DNA from: Bombyx mori
Taxonomy: Eukaryota; Arthropoda; Insecta; Lepidoptera; Bombycidae
DNA length: 64,000 nt
Assembly: GCF_030269925.1 (NCBI RefSeq)
Contig: NC_085128.1
Location: forward strand, 7,566,501 to 7,630,500
Reading direction: 5' to 3'
Shown: piece after piece, positions 12,836-28,396 of the stretch
Position numbering within the stretch: the stretch's first letter is position 1
Layout of the letters: the number at the start of each line of letters is the position of its first letter
Notes under the pieces: model-generated
What the model saw: only the letters and a program-made list of their open reading frames with translations
The model's database searches: none
Told to the model about the DNA's origin: nothing
Translations under genes and position numbers: made by a program

Positions 12836-13535
12836 CATTGAAAATCTCACAATTAACTGCAATATTTTTACAGTGCTTCATAGAACGACATCTATGCATT
12901 ACAATATAAAACAATTGAAAAAAAAACAGCGGTTTTGACCAGTCGTGAACCTTTGTGCAGCTAGTTCTTTTACATTACACGAGGTGTCACTGTTATACTT
13001 TTTTTCATTTTGTTCAATAGTTAAAAAAATCTGAACTTAAGATGCTTTGATCTTGTTTAAATTGTTTTATTCATGAATAAGATTAGAATTAAAATTAGCA
13101 CAGTACAATAGGTACATTGTTTTTATTTTTGCTTTTGTATAAAATTCTTTCGTCGCTTGTCAATGTGGGAAGCCATTCCATAAAACGACTTAGGATCAAG
13201 GATAAGGTGAAAGGAATAAGTTTAATAAAAAACAAGACGTATTTTTTTTTCGGCACGCGTATTCTACTCCTAAAAATGAACAGAAGTACGGCCTCCGGCC
13301 TTGTCGAAACACGCGGAGATAAACCTAAGTAAGCTACTTTCTCTTGACAGTACGTGTTCACGAAATCTACTATTAATGCTTCGCTTAAAAATGAAAATCG
13401 TACTCCGCACAAATGGCAGCACATATTCCCTGATCGACTTGCTGGACGGTACAAACCTGTTTTTTTAAATTACAAATTTAATTTGATTCGTGTCTGTTAA
13501 CTGACTGAGTTAAAACAAAAATATGTTTTTTTATA

Positions 13536-13735
13536 TTTTTTTATTGCTTAGTTGTGTGAACGACCTCACAAACCACCTGATGTTAAGTGGTTAATGGAGC
13601 CCATAGACATCTGCAACGTAAATGCGCCACCCACGTTGAAATATAAGTTCTAAGGTCTCAAGTATAGTTACAACGGCTGCCCCACCCTTCAAGCCGAAAC
13701 GCATTACCGAGGTACCACGTAGTACCACGTACAAG
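13536..13735 (-). mobile_element. Bm1-type SINE, left arm of an inverted pair
   Basis: The T-rich tail at 13536 is followed by ATTGCTTAGTTGTGTGAACG and the conserved CTACAACG-like and CACCCTTCAAGCCGAAACGC blocks. It stops at about 13710-13735, where an oppositely oriented copy begins. Confidence 0.83.
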
Positions 13736-13945
13736 TCTACACGGGTAGGTACCACCAACCTGCCTATTCCTGCGGTAAAGCAGTAATGCTTTTCGGTTTG
13801 AAGGGCGGGGCAACCGTTGTACTGTTAAAAGCGAGACCTTAGAACTCATATTTCAAGGTGGGTGGGCAGCATTTACGTTGGAGATGTCTATGAGCTCCAG
13901 TAACCACTTGACACCAGGTGGGTCTTGAACTCGTCCACAAAAGAC
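13736..13945 (+). mobile_element. Bm1-type SINE, right arm of an inverted pair
   Basis: ACACGGGTAGGTACCACCAA starts the conserved 3' half, followed by TTTTCGGTTTGAAGGGCGGG and GTAACCACTTGACACCAGGT. It lacks a clean A tail. Confidence 0.8.
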
Positions 13946-14012
13946 GGAAGCAGTACACCTGCCGGTGTGGGTTTGCAATATGCCCTATCACCAGTAATTA
14001 TGAAAATTTAGA

Positions 14013-14335
14013 ATCGTCGTGGCCTAAAGTATAAGTCGCCCGGTGCATTCGTAGCAAGCAATACGACTGTTCCTGTGTTCAAATCCCGCAAGCAGGTACA
14101 TATTTTTCTATTTCTACGTCTAATTCCAATCTAATACGTATTTAACAAATCACTAAAAATATAATTTGCTACTGTATAATTTAATAATGTAATACTAATG
14201 TACTGTTTATCTGAAACCTTAGAAATCATACCTGAAGATGATTTTCGGCATTATAGTTGTTGTCTATGAGCTCCGGTAATCACTTAGCGCCATGTGGGTC
14301 GTGAGTTCATCCACCCGTCTAAGCTATAAAAAAAT
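14013..14335 (+). mobile_element. Bm1-type SINE with tRNA-like head, diverged body
   Basis: The head GTCGTGGCCTAAAGTATAAG with B-box GTGTTCAAATCCCGC is followed by a decayed body and the 3' segment GAGCTCCGGTAATCACTTAG, ending CTAAGCTATAAAAAAA. Confidence 0.77.
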
Positions 14336-14339
14336 CTAA

Positions 14340-16720
14340 ATTGTGCGGGTTTGATTTTTATTACGTAATGTTGTTATTCTTTCCCAGGCCGCGGGTACGT
14401 GCTTCAAAGACAGGCGTGATCGCATTTCACTTGTTTTGATCGTAAATTCTAGTGCATAGTAATCTTGGACCGATTAATGGCATTCACTAATTATATTTGC
14501 TATTCAAAGTCTAATAACATTCTTGTCCGATGTCCATTTTACTGGTTCCAATTAAAATAATAAGATAATCAAGAATAAATCATTTACCATTGACTGTCGA
14601 AGTGGACTATATCAGTATTGTGAATAAACGCAATTCTGAAAATGACTTCATAAAATAAATTACAGTGACCTTAACAAAAATCGATAATAGCTACGATACG
14701 ATCAGCGAGTTTAGTAGACATAGTGCTGCCATGGTTGTGTCGAAACATGTGTTATTACAACGAATAATCGATTAAATGACTGTAATATATTATTGCCCTT
14801 GTCATTCTATTTCTACAAATGTAATTTAGTCAATTAAGATACGAGCGATGAAGTTTTATAATAAAAATCGGTTGTCTGTAAAGTCGATTTACTGACAATA
14901 GTTGAACGTGACAACATCATAAGAAAATACTGATGGAATGGTTTCATTTTTCAGAAGAAAATTTTAATTTTATTTGTTTGATAGATATTTTGTATGGACA
15001 ATTGACACCACATTCACTTTTCACTGAACTTCATACTTGACGAAAACATGTAAATGTATTATTGTATAACAGCTGTCCACGCGGATGCATCGCTCACTCA
15101 AGTAGGAGAGAGACAGATGTCGAACGCTGCCGAACGCGGAGGCCGATTGTGTCTCTTTGTCGCTTGTTGCGCGCTCTCGCTTGCACTTCAAGCTCTAAAT
15201 GTAATGCCTCAGAGCGAGGTAACGCCGCATGAGTCATGTTTTTTCGTGCGTGCAGCCGGCTCCATCGAATTATAAGACGTTGTCACATCAATATCATAAA
15301 ATTACAGGTCACATTGAATGCATTTTGTTGGAATAAATAAAAAAATAAATTAAAGTTTGTACAAAACTTGTACAACAATCTTATAGTCGGCTTTACTTAT
15401 ACATATTTATTTATGTCTATGAGGCGCCTGAGGTCCACCTAGTCAAGTTCCCGTTGCACATAAAAATCAGCAACTAAAACGCTGCCAAGAAACTGTCTAC
15501 CTACAGCAGCAGTAGTGAAGGATTCTTTTCAAATTGCGCTTGACAATTTGGCCGATATCACTGCACTCTGAAAACATTTAGAAGGTGTATTAATTCCAGA
15601 AGAAATATGTACAATGTATTTCATACGAATATTAATTGCGCTTTTTTTTTATAGACACGCCGCCTTAACTGGTCCCGTGATAAGTTCGTAAAGAGCTTGT
15701 GTTACAGGTACCAGATAACGGATATAAATGTAAGATTTTTATTATACACATACATATATTTAACCAATTTAACCATTGACCATGAGGTCGATATCACTCC
15801 ACTCTGAAAACATTTAGAAGGTGTATTAATTCCAGAACAAATATGTACGAGTATAATGTATTTCACGCGAACCCACGGGTTTGATCGTACAGCAAAAATG
15901 ATTCCTGGAAAGGCAAGCTCGTAGAAACACATACTCAATGTTGTGAAATATAGGTAAATGGGTCACGTTAAGTTCAAGGCTTAAACTCACTAAAACCCCT
16001 GAAAATTGAATCTCGTATTAAGTTTTTATTCATTGGAATGTACTACGTAATTTTTTAGTGTGTGTAAGATAAAACCATTGTAATTTTTTTGTTTGTACTA
16101 GTTATAAATTACCAAATCAAAATAACTTCAAAATAGTCAAAAAAGTAATATGAAATCATTTAAAATAGAAATTCATTAACAAAGTAATTTAATCTTAAAC
16201 AAAAATATAGTTTAAATAATTTAAATAAATATTTAGATGATGTATTTTAAAAAAGTATTAAGAAAGGTAATTAATTACAATATATAAGAAAAAACACTAA
16301 AATTAAATTAATAGTAATTCTGATATAATTAATAATTATCGAATTTGATCTAGATAATTTGAGTTATTTGTTAAACAATGTAGAATATAAAGTTAAATAA
16401 TCGATCTGTAACGTCTTTTAATCATAATTGTATTATCTTTCCCCAAATCTTTATTCAGAGAACGAGATAAGTCTCATGGCCATTGAGGATCAAGATGCTT
16501 ATTCTAAAAATAGCAGCTCAATATCATCGCAACTCAACATGAATTGTACACACTTTCTATGTAGTCTAAAAAAATGGTCTAAAAAAGTCTAAAAACAGAT
16601 TAATGGTAGGAACAATATGAAATTCATATGAATCTGGAGTGGATCTTGACGTAGTAATGCTGTTGCAATTCAAATTCCAGGTTTCATGTTTAAAAAATAG
16701 CCTTGTTTGCGTCAGTGTTG
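14340..16720. other. Intergenic, no gene seen
   Basis: Mostly AT-rich. It includes a moderately GC-rich patch at 15060-15260 with an AP-1-like TGAGTCA at about 15230, the truncated SINE at 15655, and a direct duplication of about 80 bp (15551 and 15788). Positions 16000-16400 are very AT-rich. Confidence 0.45.
15655..15765 (-). mobile_element. 5'-truncated copy of the SINE at 35240-35510
   Basis: About 110 bp, from CACGCCGCCTTAACTGGTCC to the ACACATACATATATTTAA segment, match 35272-35376 closely and in the same orientation. The tRNA-like head is absent. Confidence 0.8.
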
Positions 16721-17039
16721 ACAGGATGCGCGGACACAATGCGCGCGCAACTTATCGCCATTTTGAATTTCCATCCCGCATCTGTTACCATAGAAGGGGG
16801 AACATTTAGAGCTTAACAGCTGTGAACGCGAAATACTGCTCATCCCTAAGGATATTCAAATAATTTAGTTAAAACATTTTTCAAGTAAACGCACACAAGC
16901 TGCTCATGACAATGGAGCGGTTGCTTTAATTTGTTAGTTTAACAAAAGTATACAACATAAAACAGTAAGTTACGAAATAGCATTTCTGAATTATCGATTG
17001 ATTTGTTCGTAACAAATCTACGCAGCACGCATTCGTGTT

Positions 17040-17268
17040 TGCTTGACTTCCCATCCATATAAATTTCAAAGTGGGCTAAATGTGTATAGCCTTGTGAGAT
17101 CCGCGACAGTGAAGAAAATCGATAAGCAAGTACTTTCCTGTAGCCTTGCCGACTGTAAGGCGAAGATAGTTCTCGAGGTTAATTTGTAAAGGCTAAACAG
17201 TTCCTTCGATAGCCTTCTTTGCATCTCATTTACTAGGAAACACAGGAAGACTGTTCAAAGGTATAGTA
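17040..17268 (+). promoter_or_regulatory. Candidate promoter and 5' UTR exon of Rab3 (weak)
   Basis: Rab3 needs a non-coding 5' exon. A TATA-like CATATAAATTTC at about 17057 is followed by non-repetitive, CpG-containing sequence and a possible donor (CAAAG/GTATAG) near 17260, 1.1 kb before the first coding exon. Other GC-rich patches at 16725-16790 and 15060-15260 are equally possible. There is no direct evidence of transcription. Confidence 0.18.
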
Positions 17269-18389
17269 TATTTTTGAAATAATCACAATCATTTTGTTTT
17301 AGTTTCATCGAGCGAAATTACCTTGCACTCATAAATTCCATTGTACAATATTTCTAAAAGCGCTTTTGTGTCCCCATTAGAACCCACACCTAAAAATGGG
17401 CAACGTTTCAAAAGAAAAAAAAATCTAGCTTTTCCCGAAAACTGCAATTTTTAGATGAATATAAACTGAAATCATATCAGTCTATTTAATCCGAAATGTT
17501 TTAGTAATTACTAGTATATTAGCAATAAATAAAATAACATAATCCTATATGTAGTCAATCCGGATTCCGCCCACGCAAGTTCTGTAGTTTATCTGACATG
17601 AAAGAACTACGGGATATTGATCACAACTGTAAGTAAATCAGATAACTACAGCATTAAAAAAAACAGCCACCTATCTATTGCACAGGGCTCTAATCCTCTC
17701 GGAAAAAAATGAACGGTGCACTTTATACTTATATAATATAAAAATTGCTGTTTGTGCTTAAGAGATTTTGTCTCGATATTTCTCTTTTAGAACTAATCAT
17801 AGATTATACACTTAATATGAACTAATCATAATTTATTTCTGTAGGTTTATGTCAATAAGGCTTCATTTAAATGCTAAGGCTATTCCGTCTGGAAATTGAA
17901 AAATGTCATTAATGTTATTGAAAAATCAACTTAACGTCACTCTATCGCTTAGGAAATGACGTAGGCTCCGTTATCTAAAACAACTTATATACTTTGACGG
18001 GATAGCGACAGACATATAGAAAATTGTACTCTATTTGTATGGGCAACAAAGAGCATTATTAAAGCTCATTTAACAAATATAGCTGTGTTTTAATGATAGG
18101 TTGTATGGAGCATATAATAGAGTCGCGTTTAGATTAATGTTAAAAACGTTATATGTACACACAATTTGTATGTACATAAACTGTATTTTACTGTTGAACG
18201 TTTGAAATAATAGTTTCAGTATGATACTATTTGAGCATTTGTTAGGTGGCTCTGAATAAAAAAATGGATTCTACGTCATGCAAAATTATGAATACAATTG
18301 ATGAAGAGGTGGTTAGTGAACACAGGTATAAATATAAAAAAAAAAAAAACATATTCCCTATTGATATCTGAGATTTTGATTGTGTGCAG

Positions 18390-21448
<3,059 letters not shown>

Positions 21449-22821
21449 TAAAATTATTCACTGAAAAAGATAAAATTACTGATTCATTTGATTTATTATA
21501 AACGGAGTTTCGTCTTAAACAATTTAATAATGAACAGAATATTATCAAAATCAGTACATAACTATTTGTTTCTTGATATTTACATTGAAATATTTCAAAC
21601 AAATGTAACGTAAATTTAGACGATTTTAAAAATTTTAAGTACATTTTCAACCAATATAATTATAATATAAATTATTCAAATACTGTTACGTCAATCTTGA
21701 ATAAAATTATATGTATTAACCAAATAGATTGGCTGTTAAAAATTATGTATTATTAAAATGAAATTATTGTAATAGTATTATTATCTTATAGATGTTACTT
21801 AGCTATATATGTGTATACTGCGAGCTGGAGTAGGGATCTGACAATTTACGTCATTTAAATATTTATTTGCACGAAAATTGTTTAACTAAACAAATTGTAA
21901 CTTAACAAGAAAAATACGATGCTATTATGAATTATTTGAGAATATTATAATCTAAAGCTTCAAAATATCTTGGACCAAAGCTGATTTTGAAAAATAAACC
22001 TTAAACCAGATGTTCAAACTGCGCAAAAAGATTTTGATATATAGTTTTAGATTGAATCATTTGAGGAACAACATAATATTAAAGTTTATAAACTCTAACA
22101 GCAAAACTCTTAAGATTAAAGCTTTTTTTTTTTATGGCAACAAATAGTATAATGTTTAAAGTAGATAATTAATATATTTAATTTTCTAAAATCGAAGGAA
22201 AAATAATCCGTATTAAGCTATATATTTTTGTTGGGCGGAGATTATAAACTTTGATTCTTGTTATCCTCGTTTAGTTTTTGATACTTCTTGTCTATGGATT
22301 ACGAATGCTTCTGTTACTTTTTGCTACTAATCAACATGTATTTAGATGTTTTAGTGACGGTATTTACTAGAACAACGTCATTTGATTATTAAGTAGTTGA
22401 TATTAATCGATGTTTGTTGTTATACTTTGATGTAATCTATCTTATTAATCGTGTTACCTAGTGTTGACAAAATTTAACAGGAACAAAACTTTATTGCAAG
22501 ATTACTCGGCCTCAAGAAAAATTGGAATAATACGTGTCTAATCTTTAAAAAAATATACTGATTATCTAGAATGTGTAAATACGTTAACCGATGTATAAAT
22601 GAATGTATAGTATTATCTACCTATATAATATAAACTCTCTTTGTATTCTTGTTACTACGCTACGTTAAAATCTTACTATAGGTGTTATTATTTGAACATT
22701 AGCGTAAGAATGGTCAAAGTGTTTCAGTTAATCGTTGTCTCATCTCAGGCTGTTACTTAAGAAGAAAAAAATATTAATTTTTAAGTCACTTGTGTGACGT
22801 CTTCGTAATCATATTTAAATA

Positions 22822-23081
22822 TATCGACGCTTGAAAGGCAAACGTGACTAAGCGGCAATGCGTGAACTTTACAGTAGACTACTTTAAAGTTGAAATACCT
22901 GAAAACAAAATTTATTTTAACGAATCTAGCTGTAGTAGAATCTAGCTAGTAGCTGTAGGATTGAAATGATTTTAATAGACCTAGAAATTTTTTTTTTTGC
23001 GCATAGAATATGGTTATTGCCTATCATTTATGTACAAAGCAGTTATTGTCGCAGTCACATTTACCTTTCAATCGTCGATAT
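22822..23081 (+). mobile_element. MITE copy A, terminal repeats TATCGACGCTTGAAAGGCAAA
   Basis: A roughly 260-bp non-coding element with imperfect inverted ends: the left end reads TATCGACGCTTGAAAGGCAA and the right end is its near-complement, finishing TTTCAATCGTCGATA. The interior matches, in reverse complement, the copy at 25311-25854, including the run GTAGAATCTAGCTAGTAGCTG. No transposase is encoded. Confidence 0.87.
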
Positions 23082-23089
23082 TGTTGTAT

Positions 23090-25310
23090 TAGTTCGCACG
23101 ATGGTTACAGGAACAGATTAGGATCAGTTGTCGAAGTTTGTTGGAGGTCTATATCCGGTGGTGGTCATCGTTCGACTGATGATCGATCCATTTGCTTAAT
23201 GTCCATGTAGTTCATGCTTTAGGATGAGTATTTCTCATGCAAATAGGAAACCGTACATAGTTTTTTTGCAATATTTTTGAAGACATTCGAGTAAAATTTG
23301 GCAGCATATTAGGAATTTGTATGTTAATGGAATGAACAATGTTTGGATTTAAATCGTTCTCTCGACTGCTTACATAAGCTTGTTAGAAATTGTATGAGTA
23401 TTTGCTTAAAATTGTTTTTGATGTCACACATAATAGTTTAAATGTTTTTTAAGCTAGTGTTTGACCTTATCTGTAGAGGAACTAGACAATACATGTTAAA
23501 AATTACATTTTGTTGATGACATGAGCACATTATTTTTAGAGTCTAACTATATACCTACTAGAAAATATTAGTTAATAAACATAATTATGATAATCTTCGT
23601 TATGAGATGTAAACAAATATACGTATTTACTTACCGTTTTAATATTAACTTATTGCTTTTATAAATATAAAAAGCGCGGAGGTATGAACCATACCAAAAT
23701 TGCTTCAGAGGACACTTTTATCGTTCTATTTAAAAAAAAAAACATATAATACAAAAACAAGAAAAGATGTTTTTTTAAGCAAAAATTTGATTATTTAAAA
23801 AATTGACATTTAGCACTCATCAATATTCACAAATCAAAAGTCAATTCATTCAGAATTAATTATACTCAGTCAGCCCATGTCACTGAATTAAAAACGAATG
23901 AAGTTAACATGACATGACAGATCAAATTTAAAAGTTCAGAGGCTTCGATGTCGAAATAAAGTAGAAAGTATAATATCTAGATGAGTGGAGGTTCTTTTCT
24001 TAATGAACGAAGATGCATATCGTAGTGATGGGCTTAATGTAGCACTACTTAGAAGAATTTAGTGAATGCAAGACTATGCTTTTCTTTCGTTCTCTTAGGA
24101 AAAACTAATATTATGATAATCAGAAAATATGATTTTAAAGATGTTTTCATATTCATATAAAATCATTTATTCTTATTGGTGTCATAAACATGTAATCAAT
24201 TAGACGTGTTCTCATTATGTGTGTTAAAGTATTTGTTGTGCGTTGATAAAGGATTTATTTAAAAATACACAATGTAAGAGATTCACGAAAATATATTATA
24301 AATATTGAATGGGATTGGGTGTTTTCTTTTTCAAATACCTTATAGTTTTTATACTAAAATAAGTACGGACCAATTTTCTTCTGCAACAGATTGACGCAAA
24401 AGATGAAAGAAGTGTGAATGAAGTGCCTTTGTACATAATTTTCCTATTACTCTGTACTATGTCTTTTTTTCTGTGTGTACATAAATAAATAAATAAAATA
24501 AATAATAAAGTAAAAAAGATTTGAGTGATGAATCACATACAGTGTATTAAGTTACTTTATATTATATTTTTACCGTGAATACAAAATTAGTTTTCCATAT
24601 ATTATATTCTGTTAGACGATGTCAACAAAAACACAATAATATTTAAATAATTGTTATTATTACAAATCTTGACTCTTGATGATCAAATTTAAGCTTATTT
24701 AGCAGTTCTGATTTTGCTTGGATACAAGACCACGAGGCGCGTTTCATGAGGTCAAGGCTCTCACGATGTGGCTTGACAAATATCGCAACAACTTTTTAAT
24801 AATAGAATGACGTAAGCTATTTCCTCATAAGATAATATTAGGGATATGGTAGTCTCATTCACAATCAAAAATCTGATAGTTTATGAATTTCATAATTAAT
24901 GAACAGCTTAGGTAGTGAATTGAAAGAGCACTCTTCAGATTTCTGCTTTGTCGTTGTCTTGATTGCTGAGGGTCACGTTCAAACTGAATTTTCTTAAATC
25001 AATTAATGTATAAAGCCGATCCGTATCTTTATCCTCAACCTTTTTTAATTTCTCAAAGACATGAGGCATTTCATTTGGTTTTTTTAGCGAGCGGATAATC
25101 GATCGCATATTTTTTTCCGTCGACTCCGGATACCTCAAAAAGCCTTTTTAAAATAAGGAACACGACCTGGCCGATAATATCACGGCCCATTTGATGTCAA
25201 ATGGTTGCCGGGACTAATAAATGCAACCCATCCTTAGAAATGAGGCTCATGTGAAGATGTGCAATAGCTTCGATTTTTTTTTCTTTACTTTTGGTTTGTT
25301 CTAAGGATAA
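23090..25310. other. Intergenic downstream of Rab3, no gene seen
   Basis: AT-rich. A (TAAA)n-like run at 24481-24515, preceded by CTGTACTATGTC, looks like the tail of a plus-strand LINE. The small open frame at 24935-25138 (minus) has no splice sites or recognisable homology. Confidence 0.45.
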
Positions 25311-25854
25311 TATTACGACGCTTGAAAGACAAAAGTGACTAAGCGACAATAGCTGCTTTGTACATATGAGTCGTCTATTATCAAAGGTGGCAATCTGTGC
25401 ATTTGGACAAAAAAAAATTATTGATATGTCAATACAGATTGATTTGAATATAATCGTCTCCTTCAAAGAATACGGTTCAAAACCTGCATTAAATAAAGGT
25501 TAATAGTTAACCTGTTATTTATCTAAGATGTCGTTCCGAAGAGTTTTGTGACTGCCAATGGAATACAAAGTCAATAATTCGTTTTTCTGATTTACCAATC
25601 ATTGTCCAAAAGTCAGATTGCCGTCTTTGATAATAGACGACTCATATATGATAGGCAATAACCATATTCGATGCGCAAAAAAAATATATTTCTAGGTCTA
25701 TTAAAATCATTTCAATCCTATAGCTACTAGCTAGATTCTACTACAGCTAAATTCGTTAAAATAAATTTTGTTTTCAGGTATTTCAACTTTAAATTAGTCT
25801 ACTCTAAAGTTCACGCATTGTCGCTTAGTCATGTTTGCCTTTCAAGCGTCGATA
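25311..25854 (-). mobile_element. MITE copy B, same family as 22822-23081, split by another MITE
   Basis: The outer ends (GACGCTTGAAAGACAAAAGTG at the left; TTTGCCTTTCAAGCGTCGATA at the right) and the interior match copy A in the opposite orientation. The match breaks exactly at 25366/25645, where a different element is inserted. Confidence 0.85.
25367..25644. mobile_element. Nested MITE inserted in MITE copy B
   Basis: A 278-bp segment begins TGAGTCGTCTATTATCAAAG and ends with its exact reverse complement, CTTTGATAATAGACGACTCA. The inverted similarity extends inward with some mismatches (GGCAATCTG and its complement). It is flanked by TA on both sides, and copy A shows the uninterrupted site (TGTACATAAATGATAGG in reverse complement). 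It is non-coding. Confidence 0.85.
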
Positions 25855-25928
25855 TGGTCTTGGAACCTTGAATTAGGAAAAATAAAATGAATATAAAATA
25901 TGACAGTATGATTTAATTGTGTATATGA

Positions 25929-27180
25929 TAGGTTGGGAAAAAAGTTTCTTCGCATTTTAAAAAAAAATTACAACATTTTTTAATATAGTTTATTTACATT
26001 TAATTAAAGTATGTATGTACCATTTTGTTCGATAACTTTTTACCATCTTGTAGGTAGGGACATGATCCCATTGCTATATAAATTTTGGAGTTTCTGATCA
26101 AAATACCGCGACAATTGGTTTTGGCAGTCCTTTCGTGATGTTGACCCGACACTGCCTAAAGAATTCTGAAGAGACCGAAACAAGTGGAAATCTGAAGGCG
26201 CAAGGTCAAGACGGATGCATTAATACCACCCAGCCAAATTCTCCTAATTTTTGCTGAGTGGTTAAAGACATGTGAGGTCTAGCGTTGTCATGATGAAAAA
26301 CCACACCCCTTCTGTTGAATAATTCCGGCCACTTTCTCTCAACTTCTTGCTTTAATCTCATCAGTTGTTCGCAGTAGAGTTCAGAATCGATGGTCCTGCC
26401 TGGTTAAGCTCTGCTAGCTGTTAAGCTCATAATGAATAATGCCCTTCCAATCTCACCACATACACAGCGTCACCTTGTTGCGAGTTAACCCGGGTTTCGC
26501 CACAGTCTGTGAAGGCTTTTGACCACGACCTTTTTCAGACGTTCTTGTCATACGTGATCCACTTTTCATCACCAGTTATCAGCTTCTTTAAAAATAGTTC
26601 GGTTTCATTACGTCGTAATAAAGAATCACAAATAAGTACACGGTTCATTAGGTTTCTTTCAGTGAGCTCGCGAGGTACCCAAATATCGAGCTTTTTTGTG
26701 TACCCAGTTTTTTTCAAATGCGCCAAATCTGTTTCGTGGTCAATTCCCAGTTCTTCAGCTACGTTGTAACTACTGATATACCGATCTTGTTCAACTTTAA
26801 AAAAAATGGCATCCATTTTATCCGTAATAGGGCCAACAGAGCGACGTGCATCTTTGACATAAAAAATTCCGGATTGAAAACGCTTAAACCAAATTTGTGC
26901 TACTTACTCTCACAGGTCTATCACAACTTTTTTTCGCGGCTTGCGTTGCATATTTACCATTTTTGTAGTAAAATTTTAAAATGTATCGAGTTTCTTCATT
27001 AGATTCACTTATCTTGACAGTACAAAAATAAATAAAAATCACACATTTTCCTAATTTGAATTTGGAATTATCTTGTTTAACTTTTAACGATACCAAAACC
27101 AGGCAGATACAAATAGCCAAAGAGATTTTATTACAAGTTCATACAACCCATAATGCGAAAAGACTTTTTCTCCAACCTAT
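25929..27180 (-). mobile_element. mori-type mariner remnant
   Basis: The terminal inverted repeats are ATAGGTTGGGAAAAAAGTTT at the left and, inverted, ATAGGTTGGAGAAAAAGTCT at the right. On the minus strand, fragments of mariner transposase remain: ESNEETRYILKFYYKNGK near 27000, VAEELGIDHETDLAHLKK-type sequence at 26700-26790, and ITGDEKWITYDKNV near 26560. Stops and frameshifts break the gene. Ends of this sequence are typical of Bombyx mori-subfamily mariners; that subfamily call is from memory. Confidence 0.88.
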
Positions 27181-27669
27181 TAGTATTCCGAAGGTTTTCG
27201 ACGAAGTAAGCCTCGTTGCTAATAGCTAGAGGGCCACAGGAAAAGTTTTGGAGCTTTTCAAACAGATGGCGGTCTCATAGCGATTTGAGTGGTTTTCGGT
27301 GGCAAAGTATAAAGTTTGGTTTACAAGAAGCTAAATATGGCTAAAAGTATTAAGAAATCATTAGAAATAACTGCACTCTAATTAATAATGATTTCAGATA
27401 ATAATTAATGAACAATTAATGTATGCCAATATTAGAACGCGGTAAATAGTATGTAATGTTGTGTTCAATTTTCTGTTCTTCATTCAATTTGCGGTATCAA
27501 AGTTGACACTGACTTGTGTCTTGGTGATTTAAAGTTAGAGTGTTTAGAGCATAAGGCATCTTTTGTAAGGATGCGGATCAGATCGTCTTGTAGTAGTAGT
27601 AGTAGTAGCGTCTTGGTCCTTTATACAAGAACATATTTTGCTCCGGTATTATTTACGTAGAATGGATCT

Positions 27670-27841
27670 GTTTGCTTAGTGCGAGTTTTTTAACGTTCTC
27701 GATAGCGTCAAAGTTAACCCAATTTTGTATGCAGTTGGAACAGCGCCCCTAACGGCAAACGTAGGCAAACGATCCTATTCCATACAAATATGAGCTAACT
27801 TTTACGCTATCGACAACGTTAAAAAACTCGCACTAAGCACA
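27670..27841. mobile_element. Short MITE with long terminal inverted repeats (about 47 bp)
   Basis: The left arm (TTGCTTAGTGCGAGTTTTTTAACGTT, shown here in part: GCTTAGTGCGAGTTTTTTAA) and the right arm (TTAAAAAACTCGCACTAAGC) are inverted copies over about 47 bp with a few mismatches. The centre is about 75 bp and includes AACAGCGCCCCTAACGGCAA. Total length is about 172 bp and it is non-coding. Confidence 0.82.
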
Positions 27842-28078
27842 CTGGACTCCAGTCCGCGCGTAATTAAATAGCCTCTGAGGAGCTGCCAACGATGAGGTAG
27901 AAAAATAGTGGTCTAACATACGTTTATTACTTACACAAATACAAGTTTATATAATTAAAAATCTCGCAACAACTATTTACGAATTCCTAGTAACGGTCAA
28001 TTTTTCTGACGTTGATAAATGTCAATTATTGCATAGGTGGATAAACGAGTTCATGGCCTATTTCATATTTGTCATAAG

Positions 28079-28396
28079 ACTAGCTGACCCGGCAAACTTT
28101 GTAGTGCCTCAATTGATAAACAACAGACCTAAGCTTTTGTATAAAATAAACTTAAAACCTAAAAAAATAATCCGTCCGACGTCCGTCAAAGGAAAAACAA
28201 AATTGTTATTTTTATTTAATTCCGAGAATTTTCATATTTATCTAATCTTTCTATCTATCTTTTAAATCTATCTTTCTATCTTTTAAACCTTCTCTGGATT
28301 TCCATAAATAATTCAAGACCAAAATTAGCCAAATCAGTCCAGCCGTTCTCGAGTTTTAGCGATACTAACGAACAGCAACTCATTTTTATATATACC
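28079..28396 (+). mobile_element. RTE-type LINE 3' end, second copy
   Basis: ACTAGCTGACCCGGCAAACT starts the copy, and AACGAACAGCAACTCATTTT with a TATATA tail ends it. The maT element at 28397 is inserted in that tail. Confidence 0.75.

Noticed and set aside
12624..12938. 104-codon open frame
   Set aside because: It lies in a repeated LINE 3' end in minus orientation.
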